From positions 1 through 64,000 of the IMG/VR virus record IMGVR_UViG_3300032223_002435: a stretch of DNA of 64,000 nucleotides, one strand, 5' to 3'. This document shows, one piece after another, positions 1 to 7,921 of the stretch. Position numbers and translations under genes: made by a program. Origin of the DNA: a virus. A model generated the notes under the pieces. That model was not told where the DNA came from. It did no database searches and worked only from the letters and a program-made list of their open reading frames with translations. Within the stretch, counting starts at the first letter, position 1; the number at the start of each line of letters is the position of its first letter.

Positions 1-1
1 A

Positions 2-190
2 GTCAAGTTATCTTTTGAAAACGATATTAGTAAACCAGTTTACATAAAGTTGTCAGCTGAACCAGGTAGTATTGCCATGAATGAAGAAAACGCAAGGCTC
101 CGCAAGGAGAACGCAAATCTTAAAGACACTATCCAAGCCCTCCGCGACGAGATCGAGCGACTCAAAGCGGAACTATCCCGATGGAACTAA
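2..190 (+). CDS. C-terminal part of an unidentified protein ending in a leucine-zipper coiled coil (truncated by window start)
   Basis: The frame is open from the first bases of the window to a TAA at 188-190, giving 62 residues of an upstream gene whose start lies outside. The last 37 residues (from the Met codon at 77) are strongly heptad-like: charged residues with Leu/Ile at regular spacing (RL, NL, I, L, I, L, L), so they should form a short parallel coiled coil. The first 25 residues look like a beta-rich domain end. The gene lies directly upstream of the terminase genes on the same strand, 4 nt before the small-subunit start. No function can be named. The Met at 77 could serve as a separate start for a 37-residue zipper peptide, but continuous coding upstream makes a truncated larger protein more likely. 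Confidence 0.6.
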   Translation, partial: VKLSFENDISKPVYIKLSAEPGSIAMNEENARLRKENANLKDTIQALRDEIERLKAELSRWN

Positions 191-194
191 TTCG

Positions 195-839
195 ATGAAA
201 AGCGCCGTCGAAGACATCGCCTTGGCTTGGGGGGTTAGCCGCCAATACATCTACAAAGCAGCAAAAAAAGGGTGCCCTGTTAAACTGGAGCCTGGGGAGA
301 ACCTTCGGCAGCTTATCAAGCGTTCGCTCCAATGGAGGGAAGCGAGCAACATGCAGGGATCGCGTACAGAAATCCCCGATTCTTCGACATATGAACCAGA
401 ACATGTACAAGAAACGGCAAAATTTGAACATGAGGATGAGCCCGAGGGGAACCAAGTCGACGTTTCGACGATTGAGAACAGCTTGAAGGTGGCGATTGAG
501 ATCGAGGCCAAGTGTGCTGAGGAGGTCAAGAAGCTCAATGGCCGGCCTGGGGCTCTCATGACGGCGATCAATGTGTATAACAAGGCTCAGGCCAACAGGA
601 TGGCTACCGAGAAATCGGTCATGAAGCTCCAGCAAGACCGAAAACACCTGATTACGCACGATGAGGCTAAGCAGATTATTAACAGGGTGTGGGGGCCGTT
701 CATTTCTAGGCTTCGGTCTTGTCCGAGAAACGCGGCAGCGCTGGCAAATCCCCAAAACGATACTCAGGCGGAGGCCGCATTCAGAAAAGAAATCGAGCTA
801 GCGATTGCCGAGGGGCAGAAAGCGTATGGAAACGCCTAA
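195..839 (+). CDS. Terminase small subunit (Nu1-like, DNA-recognition subunit)
   Basis: A 214-residue protein. The N-terminus (residues about 8-25, ALAWGVSRQYIYKAAKKG) is a helix-turn-helix typical of Nu1/terS proteins that bind the packaging site. The middle is acidic and low-complexity, and residues about 90-150 are helical, suiting oligomerisation. It is followed immediately by the large subunit, as in lambda-like packaging modules. I place the start at ATG 195. A longer open frame begins at 81, but its first 38 residues overlap the coding frame of the preceding gene, which ends at 190, and have unnatural composition. No clear ribosome-binding site is visible. Family assignment rests on the HTH and on position; sequence identity could not be tested. 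Confidence 0.72.
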   Translation: MKSAVEDIALAWGVSRQYIYKAAKKGCPVKLEPGENLRQLIKRSLQWREASNMQGSRTEIPDSSTYEPEHVQETAKFEHEDEPEGNQVDVSTIENSLKVAIEIEAKCAEEVKKLNGRPGALMTAINVYNKAQANRMATEKSVMKLQQDRKHLITHDEAKQIINRVWGPFISRLRSCPRNAAALANPQNDTQAEAAFRKEIELAIAEGQKAYGNA

Positions 840-2658
840 CGCGACCGCCCTCTTGGAGGGGGCGATGTTTGAAGCGTTATCGTCGCCGCCAGACACGACG
901 GTGTGGGAGTGGCTGGAAGAGTTTGCCTATCTGAGTGAAAGGGAAAGTTCGACACCCGGGCCGTTTCGCACGGAAAACCGGCCCTATGTCCGCGAGCCCT
1001 TGGATTGCTTCCGAGACAAGAGTGTTCGGGATCTGATTCTTTGCTTTGGCACACAGACGGGGAAGACGCTGACCGTCATGGGTGGGGCTGCTTGGAAACT
1101 CTGCAACGACCCGATGAATGCTCTGTGGGTTATGCCCAATTCTGATCTGGCAGAGTCATTTTCCAAGGCTAGGTGGGTTCCATTTATCGACAGCATCGAG
1201 CCGCTGAAAAAGCAAAAGGCTACGGATAGGCGTTTTTTTAAGTTTATGGAGCAGTTTTACGCCAGGGCAATTTTGAATTTCGTGGGCAGTAACTCTCCGG
1301 CCAATTTGGCGAGTAGGCCGGCGGGCCTGCTTCTTATGGATGAGGTGGATAAATTTGCGCAAAAATCGTCAAGGGAGGCTGGAGCCTTACAGAACGTGGA
1401 AGAGCGTGCGAAAACCTTCCCTTATCCCTTGAAAGTGAAAACGAGTACCCCCACAACGGTGTTCGGGGAAATTTGGAGTGAATTTCTAAAAGGGGATCAA
1501 AGGTACTTCCATTTGTCTTGCCCTCACTGCAAGCGAATGATCGCTCTCAAGTGGGCACAGGTCCGGTGGTGGGAGAACGACGAAAGCGAGAGCAAGACGG
1601 ATGGGGATTGGGACGAGGAGAAGGTGAGACGCAACACATTTTACCGATGCCAGGAGTGTGAGGGAAAAATTCTGGATTACCAGAAGTACGATATGATTAA
1701 GGCTGGGCAATGGATCCCAACCAACCCGAAGGCCATGGCTGGAACGAGGAGCTATCACCTGAATTCTCTGTACGCCCCACTTCGAGAGTGTGAATGGGGC
1801 ATTTTGGCGGTGAAGTGGCTTCAGAGTAAGGTGAGCCTCACGCGCCGGCAGGCTTTCATCAATTCGACGCTGGCCGAGCCGTATGATGACGAGAGCGCGA
1901 TTGATGATGAGCCGATGAATACGCGGGAGTATTCGGTAAAGGATCTACCGGAGGATCGGATCCCGATCATGACGGTCGACGTACAGGAAAATCACTTTTG
2001 GGTCGTCATTCGAAGCTGGGGGTCGCCGAAGGCCCCAGGGGGTCAGCAGAGTTGGCTCCTGTTCGAGGGACGAGTCGAGGCACCGGAGGAGTTGGAAAAT
2101 CTCCAACGAGAGTACGGGGTGGCCAGCAAGCGGGTATGCTTGGATATGGCGCACAGGCCGAACATGGTGGGCGCACTTCTGGTCAAGAATGGGTGGAGGG
2201 GGCTATGGGGTAGCGACAAGACTGGATTTACCCACGCCCTTGGCAATGGGTATCGGGTGCAACGGGAATACTCGCCGGTTCAGTACCGCGATCCGCATCT
2301 CGGCACGGTTCATCAAAGCGAGAGGAACGCCAAGGCGATGTTCCTGTTCTGGAGCAATGACCGAATCAAGGATCGGTTGGAGGTACTGAGGTTTTCCGAC
2401 CCACCAAGATGGCACGTTCACAGCAATATAACGGCCGAGTATGTCCGGCAGATGAATTCCGAGAGGCGGGAGATCAAGACCAACAGGACTACGGGAAGGA
2501 AGACCTATTACTGGAAGCGGCTTAGGAGGGACAACCACATATGGGACTGCGAATCGATGCAGATCGTGGCAGCGTTGGCAGGAGGGGTACTAGAGGACTC
2601 CGTGGACGCCGCATCCTCAAATTCACCATTCAAACTGGACCCAAACGCTGAACAATAA
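826..2658 (+). CDS. Terminase large subunit, GpA family (packaging ATPase and nuclease)
   Basis: A 610-residue protein that cuts concatemeric DNA and pumps it into the prohead. Walker A is GTQTGKT (residues about 75-81), Walker B is LLLMDEVDKF (D172/E173). A zinc-ribbon insert has a CPHC pair and a CQEC pair (residues about 226-275), a GpA-family feature. The nuclease half starts at MTVDVQENHFWVV, with a second acidic site near DMAHRP. Length and order match lambda gpA-type terminases. ATG 826 is preferred over the upstream TTG at 805, with a GAGGGG stretch 12 nt upstream. It overlaps the small-subunit gene by 14 nt. Unusually, the portal is 19 kb away, separated by an oppositely transcribed block. 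Confidence 0.93.
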   Translation: METPNATALLEGAMFEALSSPPDTTVWEWLEEFAYLSERESSTPGPFRTENRPYVREPLDCFRDKSVRDLILCFGTQTGKTLTVMGGAAWKLCNDPMNALWVMPNSDLAESFSKARWVPFIDSIEPLKKQKATDRRFFKFMEQFYARAILNFVGSNSPANLASRPAGLLLMDEVDKFAQKSSREAGALQNVEERAKTFPYPLKVKTSTPTTVFGEIWSEFLKGDQRYFHLSCPHCKRMIALKWAQVRWWENDESESKTDGDWDEEKVRRNTFYRCQECEGKILDYQKYDMIKAGQWIPTNPKAMAGTRSYHLNSLYAPLRECEWGILAVKWLQSKVSLTRRQAFINSTLAEPYDDESAIDDEPMNTREYSVKDLPEDRIPIMTVDVQENHFWVVIRSWGSPKAPGGQQSWLLFEGRVEAPEELENLQREYGVASKRVCLDMAHRPNMVGALLVKNGWRGLWGSDKTGFTHALGNGYRVQREYSPVQYRDPHLGTVHQSERNAKAMFLFWSNDRIKDRLEVLRFSDPPRWHVHSNITAEYVRQMNSERREIKTNRTTGRKTYYWKRLRRDNHIWDCESMQIVAALAGGVLEDSVDAASSNSPFKLDPNAEQ

Positions 2659-2661
2659 ATT

Positions 2662-2892
2662 ATGAAAAAAGAATCAATAATCGTATCCCACGAGGGATGG
2701 TTTCTCTTTTGTCCAGTGTACTGGTCAGAAGATCAAGATGAGGCTATCGCGAAATATGGCCTCTGGTGGCTTTTCGACCTAGCCCTCGATCTTCAGCAAA
2801 TGCGCAATTGGTGTTTATCCCTTATCGGGGTGGAGGGGGGATTCCCATTTAAGCTGAAAGAGCTCCCTATCGCCAAAGTCATCACACAATGA
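2662..2892 (+). CDS. Hypothetical protein, 76 aa
   Basis: Not recognised. It is 3 nt after the terminase stop and ends in a 4-nt ATGA overlap with the next gene, so it is part of the packaging operon. It is rich in Trp, Leu and Phe with a central segment (LWWLFDLALDLQQM) that could be an amphipathic helix. No signal peptide is obvious. Confidence 0.55.
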   Translation: MKKESIIVSHEGWFLFCPVYWSEDQDEAIAKYGLWWLFDLALDLQQMRNWCLSLIGVEGGFPFKLKELPIAKVITQ

Positions 2893-3098
2893 TCGCAATA
2901 GTAAACGCAGGCGGTGGCTCAGGCCCCGAAGATAAAATGGGAGAGCGCAACTACGAGGTGCGCATTAATCACGAAGTAATCGCCACCTTTCGCCACAGAA
3001 GGGCCGATGGGCTTACGGCTTGCCTGATCGCGGCCGCCAAGGCCGTTGAGCGCAAGAAGTGGGAAAGGGTTGACGATTTCCTCAAGGGCTATGAGTGA
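2889..3098 (+). CDS. Hypothetical protein, 69 aa
   Basis: Starts inside the stop of the preceding gene (ATGA), suggesting translational coupling. It is a small basic alpha/beta protein; the C-terminal half (ACLIAAAKAVERKKWERVDDFL) is a probable amphipathic helix. Function is unknown. The DNA of its last codons carries a GTTGAC hexamer (3069-3074) located 16 nt before the next gene's start, the same arrangement seen before the late structural genes. Confidence 0.55.
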   Translation: MIAIVNAGGGSGPEDKMGERNYEVRINHEVIATFRHRRADGLTACLIAAAKAVERKKWERVDDFLKGYE

Positions 3099-3309
3099 TC
3101 CAATCAACCCCACCCACTACACTTCCCCTGGCGCGCAGGGGGTGGAGCTGATCGACTTCATCAACCACCTGAACTACAGCAGGGGAAATGCCATCAAGTA
3201 TATTTTTCGGGCCGGAAGGAAGGACCCTCTAAAGGAGCTGGAGGATTTGAAAAAAGCGCAATGGCTCATCAATCGAGAGATTGAAAAACTATCTTCGAGA
3301 ACAGCGTGA
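3091..3309 (+). CDS. DUF3310 family protein
   Basis: A 72-residue protein beginning MSDPINPTHYTSPG, with the family's NxxHY start and the pattern NYSRGNAIKYIFRAGRK, then L-x-DLKKAQWLI. These are hallmarks of DUF3310, small helical proteins common in phages and of undefined role (sometimes annotated as nucleotide kinase-like without biochemical support). The start at 3091 is chosen because the family begins here; a longer frame from 3046 adds 15 unrelated residues. GTTGAC lies 16 nt upstream. It overlaps the previous gene by 8 nt and is the last gene of the left + cluster. Confidence 0.85.
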   Translation: MSDPINPTHYTSPGAQGVELIDFINHLNYSRGNAIKYIFRAGRKDPLKELEDLKKAQWLINREIEKLSSRTA

Positions 3310-3670
3310 AGAGGGAAAAAATGGGTACTTTTTCTTAACAAATTACTCTGTTATCCGTTCGGTGAGCAGATTATACCCGAGCGGCCATAATCCCGGCGAA
3401 TTCGCCATAATTGCCGATCATTTTGTCAGAAAAAGGGTATAGTTTTTCTTTCAAGAATGTTACCGATCACGCACATTCAATAAAAGTCTACGAGCAGAAA
3501 CAATAATTATTCCCGACCAGTAAAGGGACATCAAGATTGTTTTAGGCGTTAGTCTAATAAATCTCTTCCTGCTTTTTGCTATAGTCTACAGGATGTATTT
3601 TTAATACAAAAGATTACGTTTCCGGTCATCTTTTGTATGGATTTTGGCCCTAGGGAAAAAAAACCAAAAA

Positions 3671-3698
3671 AAATCCCCACCATTTATGGCGGGGATTT
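3671..3698. terminator. Bidirectional intrinsic terminator
   Basis: AAATCCCC-ACCA, a TTTA loop, then the complementary TGGC-GGGGATTT: a 12-bp stem with one A/C mismatch. A-rich DNA lies on the left, giving a U tract for leftward transcripts, and T-rich DNA begins the right side. It sits between the converging terminase and helicase operons, where a two-way terminator is expected. Confidence 0.75.
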
Positions 3699-3760
3699 CG
3701 TGTTAATTATACAAGCCCGTTTTATTAACGGATAAGAAGCTGAGTGGGTGCTTTCCGAGC

Positions 3761-3791
3761 AAAAGAATAAAAAAGAATAAAAAAAGAATAA
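3761..3791. repeat. Short tandem repeat of AAAAGAATAA, about three copies
   Basis: Two exact adjacent copies and a third offset by one A in the non-coding region. It is too short to assign a role and may simply reflect slippage in A-rich DNA. Confidence 0.6.
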
Positions 3792-3859
3792 ATAGACCCT
3801 TTTAAAATGCGTATACAGCTTTCCTTCAGGGGCTTGCGTATTCTTATATCTTTAGCTGC

Positions 3860-4024
3860 TCATGGAGCTTCCATTTTGAGCGCCACGGCCTGACATCGGG
3901 CAACCTGTTCTGCGGTCATGTCTTCGGCCAATTCTTCAGCCAGCTTGGTAAACTCATCGGTCATGTGTTCAGGACAATATATCGCTGACCACAGCGCCTT
4001 AGTAAGAGCTTCAGCTTGGGTCAT
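3860..4024 (-). CDS. Hypothetical protein, 54 aa
   Basis: A small helical acidic protein (ALTKALWSAIY, DEFTKLAEELAEDM). It is the last gene of the leftward early operon. The ATG at 4024 is used here; a TTG at 4042 would give a TTGA overlap with the previous stop and six extra residues, matching the coupling style of this operon, so the start is uncertain. No known family recognised. Confidence 0.5.
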   Translation of the reverse strand: MTQAEALTKALWSAIYCPEHMTDEFTKLAEELAEDMTAEQVARCQAVALKMEAP

Positions 4025-4038
4025 TTTTCGGATAAAAA

Positions 4039-4485
4039 TCAAATCCAGTATAACGGCGTAGATCCTTCCTGCATTGCTGCCGACGGAAAGATTATTGAGT
4101 ATGGCCGTTGTGCCTTCATCGTTCCGGCCGCGTCGCTCGCTGCCACTTTTTTCTCACACCACGCAAGGAATGCCCTGTCGTTTTTGGATTCTTCAGTAGG
4201 ATTTGAGTTCTCGTAGTCAGGGTTGAGCGGAAAGATTCCGCGACTGATACCATCGGCCAGGGCATCGCTGACGCACACCGGGATGGGGACGGCGCATATC
4301 TCCGTGGGCAAAAAGTCGGGGTCTAGTTTTTGGGCGGGATACTTTGCTAGATCCTCTTCAATTTCTTTTCGCACGACATAGGGTGATTTGTTGGTAACGC
4401 CGCAAGCCTCCATCAATTTCGGAAGAATCTCATTAAGGATTGATTCATTGGGCATGGGGCTGGTGTTTTCATTTGTGGTGGTCAT
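4039..4485 (-). CDS. Hypothetical protein, 148 aa
   Basis: Not recognised. It starts with a 4-nt overlap with the helicase gene and is therefore co-translated with it. The N-terminus (residues 1-60) is helical and charged; the middle contains ICAVPIPVCVSDAL and a possible catalytic-looking but unproven Cys pair. Soluble, no membrane segment. Context suggests an accessory to the SNF2-like helicase. Confidence 0.6.
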   Translation of the reverse strand: MTTTNENTSPMPNESILNEILPKLMEACGVTNKSPYVVRKEIEEDLAKYPAQKLDPDFLPTEICAVPIPVCVSDALADGISRGIFPLNPDYENSNPTEESKNDRAFLAWCEKKVAASDAAGTMKAQRPYSIIFPSAAMQEGSTPLYWI

Positions 4486-6422
4486 GGGCGCCTCTTCTTC
4501 AGTTTGGTGGTTATGTTCTTGAGAGTGAGTGATGTCGGTTTCTTATAGGTGCCAGCCTTGTAGTGCTTGCGGAGGATATTAACAGTGACTTGAGTGGGCG
4601 ACGGGATCTTGAGCGTGGCGATGGCGTGATCGCGATCCTTGGGGTCGCCGGCATTCCGGTGCTCGTCATACTGGCCTTGGGCAACCCGCATCTTGCGGTG
4701 ACCTGCGGCATCCCATAGGTTGAGTATGCGTTCTTCATCGGTGGTGATGGCTCTCGGATCGAATGTCTTGATTGTTTCTTCCAACAGCTTCTCAAAGTCA
4801 ATCTCGGCCTCGGGCTCATGAAGCATGCGATCAATAGCCATTGCAGCCGATCCTGACTTCTCGGCAAAGATTTCATGAAGGCGCTCGTCGATTGATCCGG
4901 CCATGATGACGGGATAGATGGTGACAGGGTGCTTGGATGTCAGTCGCCAGACGCGATGGATGAACTGCTCGTTCTCATCGTAGGCATAGGTGAGGCCAGG
5001 GAGAATGAGGTCGGAACAATTCTCGAACGAATGCCCCTCCCCCATGGCCTTGATGCCGGCGACAAGAACAGAGTGATCGCCACGCTTGAACTGCTGGGCA
5101 AGCTCGCCGCGTGCGACGGGATCAGTATCGCCATCGAGGACTACGGAGGATACGCCGGCAGCCTTGAGGAATGAATCGAGGCGGTCAGAAAAATCGCGGA
5201 ACGGAGACCCGACGATGACTTGCTTGCCTTCCCCTAGCCTCGCTCGGATGATTTCGAGGACAGCCTCCATCTTGGGAGTATAAGATGTCCATGACTTGCG
5301 CGGACCCTTGACCCCTGTGATGGACTCGGAGAGCGTATTGCTGTCTGGGCACAATGCCGCGTATCGAAGCATCGTAAGTTGAACGCCGATCTGCACGCGC
5401 CTGTGCATGGCTTTCTTGCTTTTGCGCCCTACGACGGGCGGATTGTTGAGGTGGTATTGATAGACTGCCTGTTGGGCTGTTCCGGGCTTTACGATGGTTG
5501 GCTTCATGATTTTTGTCACAATATCCTCGCCGCAATCCTGCTTGCGTCGGCGAATAACGACGGGGGCTAGTGTTTTCCACAACTTTTGTACTGAACAAAG
5601 TCGATTGGAACGACGGGTTGTATTATACGGCTTTCGGCCTTTGGCGGCCATGTTTTCTTCTCGAGTGATAAATCGCTCCGACTGCAGGAATGTCGTGGCG
5701 AATCGTTCACGCTCGGCCTCCGTCGGCTTGAAGGGCCAACGCTTTCCACCCGCCCAAGAAGCGAGCCAGAAAATAGAATCTAGCCTATTCTTAACCGGAG
5801 TGCCGGTGAGAACGAGGCGCGATGCTGGGTTGAGCAGGCGAACCGAGGAACCGATACGACTCTCCGTGGCTTGGAGTCGGGTGCCCTCGTCGACTACGAC
5901 GCAATCGAAGGAATTGTAGGCTTGAATTACTCGGGCTAGGGTCGGCGCCCAAATACAAGTGATGCCGTGTTGGGTTTCGCCTACATTCTCATCGTCATGC
6001 TTGAGACCGAAAGCCTTGGATTGAGCCTTGCGGCGAGACTTGAGCGTTTTGGATATGCGAGCAGCGCCAGGGCGGCCAAATCCAATAGGCCATTCGTCAC
6101 CACCGTTGAGACCAAGAGCCGTGTAGGAGATGACATAGAACTTGGGTGAACCAACGTGGGGGCGGTGAAGCCCAAACTGGTAGAACTCCTCTGGCGTATT
6201 GATCTGACGTAGCGACTTCTTGAAAAACTTGGCCGCGCTGATTTGAAGCTGTTTGTGTAGCGATCCAGGGGCGACGATGAGCGTGCGCTTGGACTGGCGA
6301 GCGAGGGGGTAGGCAATGGCGGCAAGGCTTTTGCCAAGCCCTTGCTCCCAAGCGAGGATACAGCCATCGTGAAGCGCGGCGCGGGAGAGATCTTCGATTT
6401 GAAATGGTTTAAGTAATGTCAT
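4482..6422 (-). CDS. SNF2-like DEAD/DEAH-box helicase (superfamily 2)
   Basis: A 646-residue DNA-dependent ATPase. Motif I is WEQGLGKS (residues 25-32), motif II is VVVDEGTRL (D177/E178; DEGT instead of DEAH), motif III is LTGTP (204-208), and the second RecA domain ends in GEGHSFENCSDLIL followed by a motif VI-like QFIHRVWRL. This is the two-domain Snf2 layout without chromatin domains, as found in many phages, where such proteins act in replication, recombination or countering host defence. The C-terminal 100 residues are basic. The ATG at 6422 has no visible ribosome-binding site. It is followed by two small genes in ATGA or near-ATGA coupling. Confidence 0.88.
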   Translation of the reverse strand: MTLLKPFQIEDLSRAALHDGCILAWEQGLGKSLAAIAYPLARQSKRTLIVAPGSLHKQLQISAAKFFKKSLRQINTPEEFYQFGLHRPHVGSPKFYVISYTALGLNGGDEWPIGFGRPGAARISKTLKSRRKAQSKAFGLKHDDENVGETQHGITCIWAPTLARVIQAYNSFDCVVVDEGTRLQATESRIGSSVRLLNPASRLVLTGTPVKNRLDSIFWLASWAGGKRWPFKPTEAERERFATTFLQSERFITREENMAAKGRKPYNTTRRSNRLCSVQKLWKTLAPVVIRRRKQDCGEDIVTKIMKPTIVKPGTAQQAVYQYHLNNPPVVGRKSKKAMHRRVQIGVQLTMLRYAALCPDSNTLSESITGVKGPRKSWTSYTPKMEAVLEIIRARLGEGKQVIVGSPFRDFSDRLDSFLKAAGVSSVVLDGDTDPVARGELAQQFKRGDHSVLVAGIKAMGEGHSFENCSDLILPGLTYAYDENEQFIHRVWRLTSKHPVTIYPVIMAGSIDERLHEIFAEKSGSAAMAIDRMLHEPEAEIDFEKLLEETIKTFDPRAITTDEERILNLWDAAGHRKMRVAQGQYDEHRNAGDPKDRDHAIATLKIPSPTQVTVNILRKHYKAGTYKKPTSLTLKNITTKLKKRRP

Positions 6423-6493
6423 TCAGTTCGTGGTACAAATCTAAACGCAAATTATGCGTTAGGCGTATAAAGGTATCGAATTCGACGGGTTTA

Positions 6494-6673
6494 TCACCTT
6501 TCGGGTATAATCCCCAGACTCTCAGCTCGGCGTTGGGCTCGTGCCCTTTCTATATGAAGAGACTTCCTATTTTGCCCTCTGGCACCAGTGCATGGAGAAA
6601 ATGGTGGCGCACCGCATTGGGGGCAAAACCCCTCATCCACATCTTCCTCATTTCCTGATTTGGAGTCTTTCAT
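6494..6673 (-). CDS. Small zinc-binding protein, 59 aa
   Basis: Encoded immediately after the PP-loop gene (its TAA is directly followed by this ATG). The sequence has CPQCGAPPFSPC followed by a Gly/Arg-rich stretch and S-x-H-x-E-R, the layout of the short phage and actinobacterial zinc-finger family with a CPxCG...PC...H pattern. Four metal ligands are plausible (three Cys and one His). A role in nucleic-acid binding is inferred only from the fold. It is shorter than 60 residues and easily overlooked; tight packing between neighbours supports it. Confidence 0.75.
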   Translation of the reverse strand: MKDSKSGNEEDVDEGFCPQCGAPPFSPCTGARGQNRKSLHIERARAQRRAESLGIIPER

Positions 6674-7561
6674 TTAGGCGAAGCAGATGTCTTTAATAAA
6701 GGTTTGCCAGTTATCAATGTCTTCTTTGAAAAGGGGCTGGGTTGGCGTTTGGGTAATGACGGAATCAATTTCTTCATTGGTGAGTAGGTGTTCAGTACGG
6801 ATGTAGTCAGTCATGCGACCGGAGCGAGTTTTGGTGGACGATCTCCATAATCCCTCGACTGACTTGAGGTGTGGGTGTGCCCGACTCTCAATCATCACGA
6901 TTTTCTTGAGTAATTCCTTACCCATGGAGTGAAGTTCGTGAGGCTTGGTAGCTGGGCAAAAGTAACAAGCTGACTTTGCTGGCACCGGTATGCCTTCGGC
7001 GGCGATGACGGCCTTGCATTTCTCTCGATCCCACCCCCACTCGATGAGGGGGTACTCATAGGAATACAGGGGATCCTCTAGGGAGCCGGCGTGATTGCGT
7101 CGACGCATATCGGCTGCGCCCGCATCGTAGCCGATCATTTTGCGAACCTTGCCGCCAGCAGACCAGCACTCCAGAGCAGGCTTCCAAGACTTCGCCCATT
7201 TATCCTGGGGCTGGATCTTCCATTTTTGAGAACAACTCTTAAATCCGAATGCAAGGCTCGGGAGAGTCGAGTTAGTGAGGAGGTTTTCTTCAAGGGATGA
7301 GTAAGGGGGCCAATTCTTAAAGTTCTTCGGTTCATATCGAACCGTGGTCAAGGCAGGAAACCCTACTTTCTTGAGCCAATCTTCAATCACTGCACCATAT
7401 GCGTAGGTATCCGGTTTTTCTGATCCAACATCGGCAAATACAATGGCATCCGGGCGATCACCGCGATTCTTTAGGCCGACCAAGAGCGCGGTCGAATCCA
7501 CCCCCATCCCATAGGCCACCATGAGGGGTGGGGTTACTTGGAATGGAAGTTGTTCCGTCAC
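6674..7561 (-). CDS. PAPS reductase-like PP-loop (adenine nucleotide alpha hydrolase) protein
   Basis: A 295-residue protein with the PP-loop YGMGVDST (residues 17-24), a variant of the SGGxDS ATP-pyrophosphatase loop, then IVFADVGSEKPDTY as in PAPS reductase-like enzymes. A Cys pair CYFC (199-202) and an earlier CSQKWK could bind an iron-sulfur cluster or zinc. Relatives include sulfonucleotide reductases and DndC-type DNA sulfur-modification enzymes; phage homologues have mostly unknown substrates. It begins with GTG in a GTGA overlap with the preceding gene. A nucleotide- or base-modifying or sulfur-transfer role is inference. Confidence 0.82.
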   Translation of the reverse strand: MTEQLPFQVTPPLMVAYGMGVDSTALLVGLKNRGDRPDAIVFADVGSEKPDTYAYGAVIEDWLKKVGFPALTTVRYEPKNFKNWPPYSSLEENLLTNSTLPSLAFGFKSCSQKWKIQPQDKWAKSWKPALECWSAGGKVRKMIGYDAGAADMRRRNHAGSLEDPLYSYEYPLIEWGWDREKCKAVIAAEGIPVPAKSACYFCPATKPHELHSMGKELLKKIVMIESRAHPHLKSVEGLWRSSTKTRSGRMTDYIRTEHLLTNEEIDSVITQTPTQPLFKEDIDNWQTFIKDICFA

Positions 7562-7836
7562 GTGGCCTTGGCAATCACGCCCGTCAGGAAAGCATAATCT
7601 TCTTGCTCGATGTCGTCGTCGCTATCTCCCTCCATGTAGTGTTTTGCAATTTTCAACGCCTCCAACATTTCAGGTGCAGCAGCAATAAGTCGCGCATTGG
7701 CTTCCGCTTCCTCGTCCGTGTCTCCAAAAGATAAAGCTACCCCGGATACTTCCCCCTCCGGCTGGATTTTTCTTTGATTTTGCTCCGGCCAATTTGGGCA
7801 GATTTCCCAAGGGCCAGGCGTGTATTGTGTGGTCAT
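7558..7836 (-). CDS. Phage protein with NARLIAAAPEML motif, 92 aa
   Basis: A short protein starting TPGPWE and carrying EANARLIAAAPEMLEAL, a pattern shared by many small phage proteins that have no established function. It is the first leftward gene after the divergent region at 7.84-7.92 kb and is coupled to the PP-loop gene by GTGA. Confidence 0.7.
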   Translation of the reverse strand: MTTQYTPGPWEICPNWPEQNQRKIQPEGEVSGVALSFGDTDEEAEANARLIAAAPEMLEALKIAKHYMEGDSDDDIEQEDYAFLTGVIAKAT

Positions 7837-7921
7837 AAAAACGAAAATTCAAATTGATCGACACGACTCCATCTCTTGAGAGCCTCAATCATGGAACATA
7901 ATTGACACAAGGGTTAGTAGT
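7837..7921. promoter_or_regulatory. Divergent intergenic region between leftward operon and zincin gene
   Basis: An 85-bp gap between outward-facing genes, so promoters for both are expected. On the + side ATTGAC (7901-7906) lies 15 nt before ATG 7922, a one-base variant of the GTTGAC signal found before late genes. No standard -35/-10 pair with correct spacing is evident on either strand. Confidence 0.45.

Larger units (their letters stand above)
3310..3859. other. AT-rich non-coding region between convergent gene blocks
   Basis: About 550 bp with no convincing gene on either strand. It separates the rightward terminase cluster from the leftward early operon. It holds one strong bidirectional hairpin terminator (3671-3698) and a short tandem repeat (3761-3791). 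A TGCTATAGT at about 3578-3585 resembles an extended -10 box, but no good -35 partner is visible. Confidence 0.6.

Noticed and set aside
6416-6658. + frame of 80 codons opposite the helicase start and zinc microprotein
   Set aside because: The opposite strand has a zinc-finger gene with exact packing, so this is a shadow.
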